Below, piece after piece: positions 12,505-24,700 of a stretch of DNA of 64,000 bases (positions are counted from its first letter, which is position 1; the number at the start of each line of letters is the position of its first letter). Below the pieces are notes generated by a model. It searched no databases. It was given only the letters and a program-made list of their open reading frames with translations, and was not told the DNA's origin. The stretch comes from Macrostomum hystrix. Lineage: Eukaryota; Platyhelminthes; Macrostomidae. A program made the translations under genes and the position numbers. The stretch is from contig CATNEN010000011.1 in NCBI GenBank assembly GCA_950097015.1, positions 1,968,001-2,032,000 on the forward strand. The letters are read 5' to 3'.

Positions 12505-15500
12505 ATGGATGAAGCCATCAGAAAGAGAGCGGCCATTCGGTCCGTTGTGACAAAGACCATAAATCGAGCAGAGAAGTGGCTGTCAGCTGGAAGTGGACGT
12601 GATGACAAAATAAACGCTGAAGCTGAAGCATGCATTGATACTCTGAAGCAGAAACTGGGATTGATGGAGGAATTGGACCTGGACATTCAGAGTCAGATGG
12701 AAGAGGAAAAGCTGAGTCGTGAACAAGAAGAAGCTGATGAGTATGCATTCAGGTGTCGGAAGTACGTCAGATTGTTAGAGAAATCATTATCAAATGCGAC
12801 TAAGTCTGTAACATCTGGACCTCAGGTCAAACTGCCGAAACGTCATATCCCTACATTTGACGGCACGGTGACGTCATGGCAAACGTATTGGGATCAGTTC
12901 TCCTCGTCAATCGATTCGAATAATCAGCTATCGGACATCGACAAGTTTAATTACCTCTTGGATTCGCTCTCTGAATCAGCCAAGTCCTGCATTCGTGGAC
13001 TGAGTGTTACTTCAGCTAATTACAAGGTAGCTATCGATCTTCTACATCAACGCTTTGGTAAATCAGATCTGGTAATTCGAAGTCTAATGAACCAACTGTC
13101 AGATATTCACCTATCAGAGGTGTCATTAGCAGGCTTACGTTCGTTTCACGATGACATAGCTGCTGCCGTTCGAAGCTTGGAAGTTCAGGGAGTAATGTCG
13201 TCGGCTTATGAGGCATTGCTGTTGCCTAATCTGCTTCGTAAGTGTCCAAATGAATTTCGTCTCGACCTAATGAAGTGCGCGAGCCTGTCGAAGAAAGAAA
13301 TCAACAACATGGCTGTTCTGCTGGAGTTTCTACAGACAGAAATTCAAGTTCGAGAGAACGCAGCAGTGGGCGGTAAGAAATCGAGCAACTCAGAAGCCAG
13401 TCGACATTGCCTTCAACCTAAGTCTTCGCTTGCAACGTTAACCGTGCAGTCACGAAATGATCGACAAGCTGTCATGAAGATCTTTTGTACGTACTGTGGC
13501 TCGGACCATACATCTGAGAAGTGTTCGAAGTTGGTCTCGGTGGATGCTCGAATCGAATTTCTGAAGAAGGAGCAGCGTTGCTTTCGGTGCCTCAGGTCAG
13601 GTCATTCATCAAGGACGTGTCATGATTCCCGGCGATGCAGAAACTGTTCAGGCGCTCACCATGTCAGCATCTGCAATTGTGGCCTGTCAGATGGACAGGG
13701 GTCGGGCTTCAAAATGAAAGCAAAGAGTATCGATTCGACAGTCAAGAGTGGCGCGGTCCAGAACAAGACCTTTGCCAATGCGAAGAAGGACGTCATTCGG
13801 CAGGTGCAGACTGGGAGTACGAACGCGGCACAGAGTGAACCTGAATCTGTGGTTTCAACGGAAGGAAACTTTGCTCTCTCCATGTTCATCAATCGTAACC
13901 CCGCTGTCGCTCTTCCAGTTGCAAAGGCAATTCTGATTGCTCCTGACGGACGTCGAGAACTGCTGGTGAGGGTTCTACTGGATACCGCAAGCAATCGGTC
14001 GTATATTCGAGAAGACGTATGCGACTTGCTCCAGTTTGAACGGTTTGCTGAGGAAAGTTTGAAAGTCTCTGCCTTTTCTGGAATCGCTACGACGGTGAAC
14101 TCTTCAAGAGTGAAATTCCACATTCGCAAGGTTGACTCCATGGAGATCATCAGACTGGAAGCTAATGTCGTAAAGCAGATCTGTCAGCCTCAGACTTCAG
14201 TTATCGTCAATTCGTTTCAACACCTTCGTGATGTAGACCTAGCGGATCCATATGACCCACGTGACATCAGTACTCCAATCTCGATCCTCGTAGGCTCAGA
14301 TCAATACTTCCAAATTGTAGGCGACAACGTGATTCGTGGCACCTCAGGACCAGTCGCCATTTCCTCTAAGCTAGGATTCCTTCTCTGTGGTCCTCTAGCG
14401 ATCGATGGGTCAGCCAAGGATGAGCCTATCGTTTCCGAAGATTCAGCTGATTGTAGTACGGCTCAGACCTTGTGCTGCGCTACTCCTGATGATGCCTTTG
14501 TCACAACTGACTCGTCGAAGTGTAACCTCTCTTCATTCTGGCGACTTGAAGCACTAGGGATCAGTGAGCAAAAGGATGATTCCACGGAGGGTTCGTTTAT
14601 CTGTAATCCAAGGCTCGAGAACGGTCGGTACAGCGTCAGTCTACCATGGAAATACCCGGAAGGCTCAGTGCCGTTGGATGATCACTTCGACATGGCGTAC
14701 AGTAGACTGTCGTCCACAACTCGTGCTCTGAGGAAGGATCCAGAGACTCTGACAAAGTATAGCGGAATCATTTCGGAACAGGAAGCTTCGGGCATAATCG
14801 AGAAGGTGCCCGAGAAAGATCTTGGCAAGAACACTTGTCATTATATGCCTCATCACCACGTCATAAAGTCAGACAGTGAGCACACAAAGATACGTATTGT
14901 GTTTGATGGATCTGCCAGACTTCGAACAGGCGACTTCTCAATCAATGATCTTCTTCAAGCTGGTCCGACTGATGTACCTCTGATCCCAGAAATTCTGATG
15001 AGATTTCGCAAACATCCGATCGCCATCATAGGAGACATAGAAAAAGCCTTCTTGCAGATTGCCATCGATAGTGAGGACAGAGACTATCTGAGATTTCTGT
15101 GGACTAACCCGAGTGAGTCGGACAAGGTTTTTCACTATCGCTTCTGTAGATTGCCGTTCGGTCTTACGTGCTCTCCTGGTGTATTGAGAGCTACGGTCCT
15201 TCAACACATTGATAGCCAGAAGAATAATTTTCCACTCGCCGCTGAGATTATTCGCAAAGACTTGTACGTCGACAATTTAGTGACAAGCTGTAAATCTCTA
15301 AGTGACGCATTCAATCTCTACAAAGATGCAAAAAATATCTTCAACCTGGCTGGCATGAATATGCGACAGTGGAAATCCAACTCAGATTCGTTCAACAGCT
15401 CGCTACCCGATCAGGATGTTGGTCATACAAAAAAAGTGCTTGGACTCCACTGGGACTCGGTCAGGGACACATTCGTCATGCAGTTTTCTGAACTAGTTAC

Positions 15501-17838
15501 CCACGTCAACGGATCCTCTTCAACCAAGAGGTCGATGCTAGGAGTACTTGCGTCTGTGTACGATCCGTTAGGAATCTTGTCACCCTCTTTGACTGTTGTC
15601 AAGGTGATGCTACAGAAACTGTGTGTTCGCAAGTCGGGTTGGGACGACGAACTTCCGCCAGATATCGCCGAGAGTTGGAACCGTTGGTTACAGTCGTTGT
15701 CGAGCTCACGCTTCGAAGTTCCTCGCTACCTTTTCGCCGATCTCGATTCGGAGCCAGTTCGAATGGAATTACATGGATTCTGTGATGCAAGTGAATCTGC
15801 TTACGCTGCCTGTGTCTACATTCAGGCCCGGTCGGAAACAAACAACGTTTCAACGCATTTAATTCAGGCCAAAACGCGCGTGGCACCGCTATCAAATCTT
15901 AGCATCGCTAGACTAGAACTGCTGGGAGCCCTAATCTTAGCTCGTCTAATACGCACGGTGTCTTTGCAATTTCCCAGCATGACGCGTTATCTCTGGACAG
16001 ACAGCAAGACAACTCTGCAGTGGATCACCAACACCGACAAGCTTCGCCAAGTTTTCGTTCAAAACCGCGTTAAGGAGATCCGGACTCTCACGTCAACGTC
16101 CGAGTGGCGACATGTTCCCGGGGAACTGAACCCCGCCGACCTGCCATCTCGAGGCTGTCTTCCAGGGCAGCTACAGAAAAACAAGGTGTGGTTTAGTGGT
16201 CCCGAATTTCTTCGATCAGGCATCTACCCAGCTTCGTCTGAAGATAAGCATTCGAGCGCAGTCGCGGAAGATCATAACTCTGCAGAAGCACTATCAACAG
16301 TCGCTGAACAGCCCATGGAATCTAAGAACGTCGATCGTATCTCTTTAATCATTGACATCGGCAAGTTTTCGAACTATTCGAGAGAGTTACGCGTCCTAGC
16401 ATGGGTACAAAGATTTGTCCGCAACCTACGGAGTGCTCGAGCTCAATCGTTGGTCAATAAATCAAGGACGGTGACCGCCGAAGAGTTGACTGATGCAGAA
16501 GTCCTATTGGTAAGGTCAATTCAAAGGGAATCGTTTTCAAAGGAAATCGATCACATTCGGCGTAGCTCTGCTGCAACACATCTGAACAGGAACTTGAATC
16601 TGTGGTTAGATGATAAGGGACTTTTGCGTTCACAAGGTCGTATCTCCGCACTGTCCTTCGAAGTTAATAATCCTATCTTAGTACCTCGCCACAGTCACTT
16701 GGAGCAGCTCATTATTCGACAAGCTCATCAGTCCGTTGCTCACGGGGGAGTTGCCTCAACGCTTAGTAAAGTTCGTGAAAAATATTGGATTCTGAAGGGA
16801 CGTCAACGAACTAAGCAAGAACTATCGAAGTGTGTGGTGTGTAGGAAGGTACAAGGACGCTCATACGTTGTACCTCAGATCTCTCAGCTACCTGAGTTTC
16901 GCCTTTCCGACATCCGACCCTTTCAATCAGTCGGCGTGGACTACTGTGGTCCGATATTCTATCGGACGGGGGAGGATGGTTGTGACTCTCGGAAGGCGTA
17001 CATTCTACTTCTCACATGCTCATCGACTCGCGCAGTGCATCTGGAACTGCTTCCTGACATGACCGCATCGCAGTTCTTGAATGGATTACGTCGTTTTGTC
17101 AGTCGTCGCGGAATACCTTCCATCATCAGTGACAATGCCAAGACGTTCAAGGCTGCCGCGAATATTCTTGGAGCTAGCACCAGCTATAAAGTTCAATCAT
17201 TCTGTGCCAACAAGAAAATCTCTTGGGAGTTCATTCCGGAGAAGGCCCCGTGGTGGGGCGGATTTTGGGAAAGACTCGTTGGAATCGTTAAGGATGGATT
17301 GAAAAAGAGCATTGGCAAAGCTCTGCTAACATTCGATGAGCTATCAACTTCGGTTATCGAAATGGAATCTGTGGTGAACAGTCGACCACTTATGTATGTG
17401 TCGGCGGATGAGATCAACGACGTATTGACGCCTGCGCACTTTCTCTTCGGAACTCGGTTGACTCAGGAGCCAACTCTCTCGTCGAACCGTATCGCCAACG
17501 TCCTGCCATTGCCAGCTCGACTCAAACATCTCAGAAGAGCGTTGAATATTTTTTGGGATGTATGGAAAACGTCATATGTCACCGCCCTGCGTGAGAAAGC
17601 GCTCAAGTCGCATGGAGGAGGACCAGTTGCAAAACCCGGAGACGTCGTTTTGGTTCAGGGAGAACCGCATCAGCCAAGACTGCAATGGAAGATGGGTGTG
17701 GTAGAGTCTGTCCGTGAGGGTCGAGATGGTGCCGTTCGTTCCGCAGTTGTACGTCTGGCGAAGGAAAGGGGCTCTCGGGGGGCTGAGCGCATCAGACGGC
17801 CTGTCCAAGCTCTCATTCCTCTTGAATTGTGCATCTAA
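12505..17838 (+). CDS. BEL/Pao Gag-Pol polyprotein (1777 aa, intact)
   Basis: Encodes the proteins for retrotransposition in one uninterrupted frame. N-terminal coiled Gag region, then a DUF1759-type Gag domain from about residue 113 (HIPTFDGTVTSWQTYW). Three Cys/His knuckles follow at about 328-392 (CTYCGSDHTSEKC, CFRCLRSGHSSRTC, CRNCSGAHHVSIC). An aspartic protease has DTAS near 493. Reverse transcriptase has IGDIEKAFLQIAI and, near 920, LYVDNLV, with Asn in place of the second Asp of the usual YVDD box. RNase H has FCDASESAYAA (about 1092), ARLELLGA and WTDSKTT. Integrase has an HHCC zinc module (HSHLEQL ... CVVCRK, from about 1397) and the D-D-E core at GVDYCGP, ISDNAKTF and the WWGGFWERLVG segment. 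The C-terminal module reads KPGDVVLVQ. No env-like frame is supported downstream. Confidence 0.95.
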   Translation: MDEAIRKRAAIRSVVTKTINRAEKWLSAGSGRDDKINAEAEACIDTLKQKLGLMEELDLDIQSQMEEEKLSREQEEADEYAFRCRKYVRLLEKSLSNATKSVTSGPQVKLPKRHIPTFDGTVTSWQTYWDQFSSSIDSNNQLSDIDKFNYLLDSLSESAKSCIRGLSVTSANYKVAIDLLHQRFGKSDLVIRSLMNQLSDIHLSEVSLAGLRSFHDDIAAAVRSLEVQGVMSSAYEALLLPNLLRKCPNEFRLDLMKCASLSKKEINNMAVLLEFLQTEIQVRENAAVGGKKSSNSEASRHCLQPKSSLATLTVQSRNDRQAVMKIFCTYCGSDHTSEKCSKLVSVDARIEFLKKEQRCFRCLRSGHSSRTCHDSRRCRNCSGAHHVSICNCGLSDGQGSGFKMKAKSIDSTVKSGAVQNKTFANAKKDVIRQVQTGSTNAAQSEPESVVSTEGNFALSMFINRNPAVALPVAKAILIAPDGRRELLVRVLLDTASNRSYIREDVCDLLQFERFAEESLKVSAFSGIATTVNSSRVKFHIRKVDSMEIIRLEANVVKQICQPQTSVIVNSFQHLRDVDLADPYDPRDISTPISILVGSDQYFQIVGDNVIRGTSGPVAISSKLGFLLCGPLAIDGSAKDEPIVSEDSADCSTAQTLCCATPDDAFVTTDSSKCNLSSFWRLEALGISEQKDDSTEGSFICNPRLENGRYSVSLPWKYPEGSVPLDDHFDMAYSRLSSTTRALRKDPETLTKYSGIISEQEASGIIEKVPEKDLGKNTCHYMPHHHVIKSDSEHTKIRIVFDGSARLRTGDFSINDLLQAGPTDVPLIPEILMRFRKHPIAIIGDIEKAFLQIAIDSEDRDYLRFLWTNPSESDKVFHYRFCRLPFGLTCSPGVLRATVLQHIDSQKNNFPLAAEIIRKDLYVDNLVTSCKSLSDAFNLYKDAKNIFNLAGMNMRQWKSNSDSFNSSLPDQDVGHTKKVLGLHWDSVRDTFVMQFSELVTHVNGSSSTKRSMLGVLASVYDPLGILSPSLTVVKVMLQKLCVRKSGWDDELPPDIAESWNRWLQSLSSSRFEVPRYLFADLDSEPVRMELHGFCDASESAYAACVYIQARSETNNVSTHLIQAKTRVAPLSNLSIARLELLGALILARLIRTVSLQFPSMTRYLWTDSKTTLQWITNTDKLRQVFVQNRVKEIRTLTSTSEWRHVPGELNPADLPSRGCLPGQLQKNKVWFSGPEFLRSGIYPASSEDKHSSAVAEDHNSAEALSTVAEQPMESKNVDRISLIIDIGKFSNYSRELRVLAWVQRFVRNLRSARAQSLVNKSRTVTAEELTDAEVLLVRSIQRESFSKEIDHIRRSSAATHLNRNLNLWLDDKGLLRSQGRISALSFEVNNPILVPRHSHLEQLIIRQAHQSVAHGGVASTLSKVREKYWILKGRQRTKQELSKCVVCRKVQGRSYVVPQISQLPEFRLSDIRPFQSVGVDYCGPIFYRTGEDGCDSRKAYILLLTCSSTRAVHLELLPDMTASQFLNGLRRFVSRRGIPSIISDNAKTFKAAANILGASTSYKVQSFCANKKISWEFIPEKAPWWGGFWERLVGIVKDGLKKSIGKALLTFDELSTSVIEMESVVNSRPLMYVSADEINDVLTPAHFLFGTRLTQEPTLSSNRIANVLPLPARLKHLRRALNIFWDVWKTSYVTALREKALKSHGGGPVAKPGDVVLVQGEPHQPRLQWKMGVVESVREGRDGAVRSAVVRLAKERGSRGAERIRRPVQALIPLELCI

Positions 17839-18368
17839 TCCGTCTCCGTCTCGGATCTCTGTTTCTCTAAATCTTTCTGTTCTGTTCATTGGTGCGAGAT
17901 CAGCTACCTTGATAATTTTTGCTCATTTTTGGTTCTCGACTCTTGTTATCGCGTTTCCATCTGTTCTCATTCACTTACCCTTTTTTTGCTTCCCTGACCC
18001 TCATTTTGTACCCGGTAGTTATCATTCAGTCATATATTTTTTGCGTCACAACTCGGTTGCAAATTATCATATCATCATTCAATATGTTAATGAGGGACTC
18101 GTGACTCGTGAACGTACTTGTAAGGTAAATTTCAATATAATTTCTGTCGGCTAGGTCGTTGTCAGTTTTGTTAATTTTTGGCCAACTAATTTATCTACTC
18201 GTAAAATCGTAGGTCATTGCTTAATCTTCGTGGAGGAAACATTTATTTTTCGTCAATGCTCGTACTTGTGTCCCTTTCAGTCTCTCAAAATTGTCGTTTT
18301 TTTGTTCCGTTGCCCTTGTTCAATTGTTTCATGCTTAGTTCGAGCTCGAAATGACAAAGTCTTTGTCA

Positions 18369-18378
18369 TTTGGGGGAG
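18369..18378 (+). promoter_or_regulatory. Polypurine tract of the BEL element
   Basis: TTTGGGGGAG abuts the TG start of the 3' LTR, where plus-strand priming is expected. The stretch 17839-18368 between the pol stop and this site has no supported gene. Confidence 0.75.
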
Positions 18379-18761
18379 TGTAGCGACTTTTGGTTACGCG
18401 ACTTGTTTGTACTTGCTCTGATTGTGTCTCTCTTTTCTTTATCGCTGCACCCCCCTCCTTCCCCCTGCCCCTGCTACTCTCCACGATTGTACCCCAACCC
18501 CCCTTTCGTCGCTTTCCTTTGTCTGCCTATGTACATCTGAGGCGGGGTTTAACCCTATCCTTACTATCGATCGCTTCTCTCTAGCCGCTAGTGTTAAGTT
18601 CAAATATAATGTCTGGCCCTCTGGGCCTTTGTGAGTCATCCCCCATTGCGCTCTCTGTCTCGTTTGAGGTTTGGCCGTATGAACGGGCTCTTGCTGCGAA
18701 GATTCAATTAATTGCATGACTTCAACTCGCTTCGCTTCTTAATTCACTCGAAGTAAAGACA
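18379..18761 (+). repeat. 3' LTR of the BEL element
   Basis: 383 bp from TGTAGCGACT to AAAGACA. It is followed at once by the satellite in the register GTAGATGTAGG. It appears to preserve the full 5' edge (TGTAG) that is shortened in the 5' LTR. Confidence 0.94.
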
Positions 18762-21700
18762 GTAGATGTAGGAATTCAACTGTTGATGTAGGAACTCAAC
18801 TGTAGATGTAGAAACTCAACTGTTGATGTAGGAACTCAACTGTTAATGTAGGAATTTAACTGTTGATGTAGGAATTCAACTGTTAATGTAGGAATTTAAC
18901 TGTTGATGTAGGAATTCAACTGTAGATGTAGGAATTCAACTGTTGATGTAGGAATTTAACTGTTGATGTAGGAATTCAACTGTAGATGTAGGAACTCAAC
19001 TGTAGATGTAGAAACTCAACTGTAGATGTAGGAATTCAACTGTTAATGTAGGAATTTAACTGTTGATGTAGGAATTCAACTGTAGATGTAGGAATTCAAC
19101 TGTTGATGTAGGAATTCAACTGTAGATGTAGGAATTCAACTGTTGATGTAGGAATTCAACTGTTGATGTAGGAACTCAACTGTAGATGTAGAAACTCAAC
19201 TGTTGATGTAGGAACTCAACTGTTAATGTAGGAATTTAACTGTTGATGTAGGAATTCAACTGTAGATGTAGGAGTTCAACTGTAGATCTGGGAACTCAAC
19301 TGTAGATGTAGGAACTCAACTGTAGATGTAGGAATTCAACTGTAGATGTAGGAATTCAACTGTAGATGTAGGAATTCAACTGTAGATGTAGGAATTCAAC
19401 TGTAGATGTAGGAATTCAACTGTAGATGTAGGAATTCAACTGTAGATGTAGGAATTCAACTGTAGATGTAGGAATTCAACTGTTGATGTAGGAATTCAAC
19501 TGTTGATGTAGGAACTCAACTGTAGATGTAGAAACTCAACTGTTGATGTAGGAACTCAACTGTTAATGTAGGAATTTAACTGTTGATGTAGGAATTCAAC
19601 TGTAGATGTAGGAGTTCAACTGTAGATCTGGGAACTCAACTGTAGATGTAGGAACTCAACTGTTGATGTAGGAATTCAACTGTAGATGTAGGAATTCAAC
19701 TGTAGATGTAGGAATTCAACTGTAGATGTAGGAATTCAACTGTAGATGTAGGAATTCAACTGTAGATGTAGGAATTCAACTGTAGATGTAGGAATTCAAC
19801 TGTAGATGTAGGAATTCAACTGTTGATGTAGGAATTCAACTGTTGGTGTAGGAATTCAACTGTTGATGTAGGAATTCAACTGTAGATGTAGGAATTCAAC
19901 TGTAGATGTAGGAACTCAACTGTAGATGTAGGAATTCAACTGTAGATGTAGGAACTCAACTGTAGATGTAGAAACTCAACTGTTGATGTAGGAATTCAAC
20001 TGTAGATGTAGGAATTCAACTGTAGATGTAGGAATTCAACTGTAGATGTAGGAACTCAACTGTAGATGTAGGAATTCAACTGTAGATGTAGGAATTCAAC
20101 TGTAGATGTAGGAATTCAACTGTAGATGTAGGAATTCAACTGTAGATGTAGGAACTCAACTGTAGATGTAGGAACTCAACTGTAGATGTAGGAATTCAAC
20201 TGTTTATGTAGGAATTCAACTGTAGATGTAGGAATTCAACTGTAGATGTAGGAATTCAACTGTTGATGTAGGAACTCAACTGTAGATGTAGAAACTCAAC
20301 TGTTGATGTAGGAACTCAACTGTTAATGTAGGAATTTAACTGTTGATGTAGGAATTCAACTGTAGATGTAGGAATTCAACTGTAGATGTAGGAATTCAAC
20401 TGTTGATGTAGGAATTCAACTGTTGATGTAGGAATTCAACTGTTGGTGTAGGAATTCAACTGTTGATGTAGGAATTCAACTGTTGGTGTAGGAATTCAAC
20501 TGTTGATGTAGGAATTCAACTGTTGATGTAGGAATTCAACTGTTGGTGTAGGAATTCAACTGTTGGTGTAGGAATTCAACTGTTGATGTAGGAATTCAAC
20601 TGTAGATGTAGGAATTCAACTGTAGATGTAGGAACTCAACTGTAGATGAAGGAATTCAACTGTTTATGTAGGAATTCAACTGTAGATGTAGGAATTCAAC
20701 TGTAGATGTAGGAATTCAACTGTAGATGTAGGAATTCAACTGTAGATGTAGGAACTCAACTGTAGATGTAGGAACTCAACTGTAGATGTAGGAACTCAAC
20801 TGTAGATGTAGGAATTCAACTGTTTATGTAGGAATTCAACTGTTGATGTAGGAATTCAACTGTAGATGTAGGAATTCAACTGTAGATGTAGGAATTCAAC
20901 TGTAGATGTAGGAATTCAACTGTTGATGTAGGAACTCAACTGTAGATGTAGAAACTCAACTGTTGATGTAGGAACTCAACTGTTGATGTAGGAATTTAAC
21001 TGTTGATGTAGGAATTCAACTGTAGATGTAGGAGTTCAACTGTAGATGTAGGAATTCAACTGTAGATGTAGGAATTCAACTGTTGATGTAGGAATTCAAC
21101 TGTAGATGTAGGAATTCAACTGTAGATGTAGGAATTCAACTGTTGATGTAGGAATTCAACTGTAGATGTAGGAATTCAACTGTAGATGTAGGAATTCAAC
21201 TGCAGATCTGGGAACTCAACTGTAGATGTAGGAATTCAACTGTAGATGTAGGAATTCAACTGTTGATGTAGGAACTCAACTGTAGATGTAGGAATTCAAC
21301 TGTAGATGTAGGAATTCAACTGTAGATGTAGGAACTCAACTGTAGATGTAGGAATTCAACTGTTTATGTAGGAATTCAACTGTAGATGTAGGAATTCAAC
21401 TGTAGATGTAGGAATTCAACTGTAGATGTAGGAATTCAACTGTAGATGTAGGAACTCAACTGTAGATGTAGGAATTCAACTGTAGATGTAGGAATTCAAC
21501 TGTAGATGTAGGAATTCAACTGTAGATGTAGGAATTCAACTGTAGATGTAGGAATTCAACTGTAGATGTAGGAACTCAACTGTAGATGTAGGAATTCAAC
21601 TGTTTATGTAGGAATTCAACTGTAGATGTAGGAATTCAACTGTAGATGTAGGAATTCAACTGTTGATGTAGGAATTCAACTGTAGATGTAGGAATTCAAC

Positions 21701-24700
21701 TGTAGATGTAGGAATTCAACTGTAGATGTAGGAATTCAACTGTAGATGTAGGAACTCAACTGTAGATGTAGGAACTCAACTGTAGATGTAGGAATTCAAC
21801 TGTAGATGTAGGAACTCAACTGTAGATGTAGGAATTCAACTGTAGATGTAGGAATTCAACTGTTGATGTAGGAATTCAACTGTTGATGTAGGAACTCAAC
21901 TGTAGATGTAGAAACTCAACTGTTGATGTAGGAACTCAACTGTTGATGTAGGAATTTAACTGTTGATGTAGGAATTCAACTGTAGATGTAGGAGTTCAAC
22001 TGTAGATGTAGGAATTCAACTGTAGATGTAGGAATTCAACTGTTGATGTAGGAATTCAACTGTAGATGTAGGAATTCAACTGTAGATGTAGGAATTCAAC
22101 TGTTGATGTAGGAATTCAACTGTAGATGTAGGAATTCAACTGTAGATGTAGGAATTCAACTGCAGATCTGGGAACTCAACTGTAGATGTAGGAATTCAAC
22201 TGTAGATGTAGGAATTCAACTGTTGATGTAGGAATTCAACTGTAGATGTAGGAATTCAACTGTAGATGTAGGAATTCAACTGTTGATGTAGGAATTCAAC
22301 TGTAGATGTAGGAATTCAACTGTAGATGTAGGAACTCAACTGTAGATGTAGAAACTCAACTGTTGATGTAGGAACTCAACTGTTAATGTAGGAATTTAAC
22401 TGTTGATGTAGGAATTCAACTGTAGATGTAGGAATTCAACTGTAGATGTAGGAATTCAACTGTTGATGTAGGAACTCAACTGTAGATGTAGAAACTCAAC
22501 TGTTGATGTAGGAACTCAACTGTTAATGTAGGAATTTAACTGTTGATGTAGGAATTCAACTGTTAATGTAGGAATTTAACTGTTGATGTAGGAATTCAAC
22601 TGTAGATGTAGGAATTCAACTGTTGATGTAGGAATTTAACTGTTGATGTAGGAATTCAACTGTAGATGTAGGAACTCAACTGTAGATGTAGGAATTCAAC
22701 TGTAGATGTAGGAATTCAACTGTAGATGTAGGAATTCAACTGTAGATGTAGGAATTCAACTGTAGATGTAGGAACTCAACTGTAGATGTAGGAACTCAAC
22801 TGTAGATGTAGGAATTCAACTGTTTATGTAGGAATTCAACTGTAGATGTAGGAATTCAACTGTAGATGTAGGAATTCAACTGTTGATGTAGGAACTCAAC
22901 TGTAGATGTAGAAACTCAACTGTTGATGTAGGAACTCAACTGTTAATGTAGGAATTTAACTGTTGATGTAGGAATTCAACTGTAGATGTAGGAATTCAAC
23001 TGTAGATGTAGGAATTCAACTGTTGATGTAGGAATTCAACTGTTGATGTAGGAATTCAACTGTTGGTGTAGGAATTCAACTGTTGATGTAGGAATTCAAC
23101 TGTTGGTGTAGGAATTCAACTGTTGATGTAGGAATTCAACTGTTGATGTAGGAATTCAACTGTTGGTGTAGGAATTCAACTGTTGGTGTAGGAATTCAAC
23201 TGTTGATGTAGGAATTCAACTGTAGATGTAGGAATTCAACTGTAGATGTAGGAACTCAACTGTAGATGAAGGAATTCAACTGTTTATGTAGGAATTCAAC
23301 TGTAGATGTAGGAATTCAACTGTAGATGTAGGAATTCAACTGTAGATGTAGGAATTCAACTGTAGATGTAGGAACTCAACTGTAGATGTAGGAACTCAAC
23401 TGTAGATGTAGGAACTCAACTGTAGATGTAGGAATTCAACTGTTTATGTAGGAATTCAACTGTTGATGTAGGAATTCAACTGTAGATGTAGGAATTCAAC
23501 TGTAGATGTAGGAATTCAACTGTAGATGTAGGAATTCAACTGTTGATGTAGGAACTCAACTGTAGATGTAGAAACTCAACTGTTGATGTAGGAACTCAAC
23601 TGTTGATGTAGGAATTTAACTGTTGATGTAGGAATTCAACTGTAGATGTAGGAGTTCAACTGTAGATGTAGGAATTCAACTGTAGATGTAGGAATTCAAC
23701 TGTTGATGTAGGAATTCAACTGTAGATGTAGGAATTCAACTGTAGATGTAGGAATTCAACTGTTGATGTAGGAATTCAACTGTAGATGTAGGAATTCAAC
23801 TGTAGATGTAGGAATTCAACTGCAGATCTGGGAACTCAACTGTAGATGTAGGAATTCAACTGTAGATGTAGGAATTCAACTGTTGATGTAGGAACTCAAC
23901 TGTAGATGTAGGAATTCAACTGTAGATGTAGGAATTCAACTGTAGATGTAGGAACTCAACTGTAGATGTAGGAATTCAACTGTTTATGTAGGAATTCAAC
24001 TGTAGATGTAGGAATTCAACTGTAGATGTAGGAATTCAACTGTAGATGTAGGAATTCAACTGTAGATGTAGGAACTCAACTGTAGATGTAGGAATTCAAC
24101 TGTAGATGTAGGAATTCAACTGTAGATGTAGGAATTCAACTGTAGATGTAGGAATTCAACTGTAGATGTAGGAATTCAACTGTAGATGTAGGAACTCAAC
24201 TGTAGATGTAGGAATTCAACTGTTTATGTAGGAATTCAACTGTAGATGTAGGAATTCAACTGTAGATGTAGGAATTCAACTGTTGATGTAGGAATTCAAC
24301 TGTAGATGTAGGAATTCAACTGTAGATGTAGGAATTCAACTGTAGATGTAGGAATTCAACTGTAGATGTAGGAACTCAACTGTAGATGTAGGAACTCAAC
24401 TGTAGATGTAGGAATTCAACTGTAGATGTAGGAACTCAACTGTAGATGTAGGAATTCAACTGTAGATGTAGGAATTCAACTGTTGATGTAGGAATTCAAC
24501 TGTTGATGTAGGAACTCAACTGTAGATGTAGAAACTCAACTGTTGATGTAGGAACTCAACTGTTGATGTAGGAATTTAACTGTTGATGTAGGAATTCAAC
24601 TGTAGATGTAGGAGTTCAACTGTAGATGTAGGAATTCAACTGTAGATGTAGGAATTCAACTGTTGATGTAGGAATTCAACTGTAGATGTAGGAATTCAAC

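Larger units (their letters stand above)
11537..18761 (+). mobile_element. Complete Pao/BEL LTR retrotransposon inserted in the 20-bp satellite
   Basis: A 7.2-kb element with two LTRs, a primer-binding site, one long gag-pol frame (12505-17838) and a polypurine tract before the 3' LTR. The LTRs match base for base over 378 bp by eye; only the 5' edge differs (TGTAGCGACT in the 3' LTR, TGCGACT in the 5' LTR). This points to a recent insertion. Flanking DNA on both sides is the 20-bp satellite. The usual short target duplication is not seen; instead the two flanks rejoin with one base missing from perfect register. Confidence 0.96.

Noticed and set aside
17714-18154. Possible env-like frame downstream of pol in the BEL element
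   Set aside because: It overlaps the pol frame, has no signal peptide or envelope motif, and its hydrophobic stretch follows from T-rich sequence.
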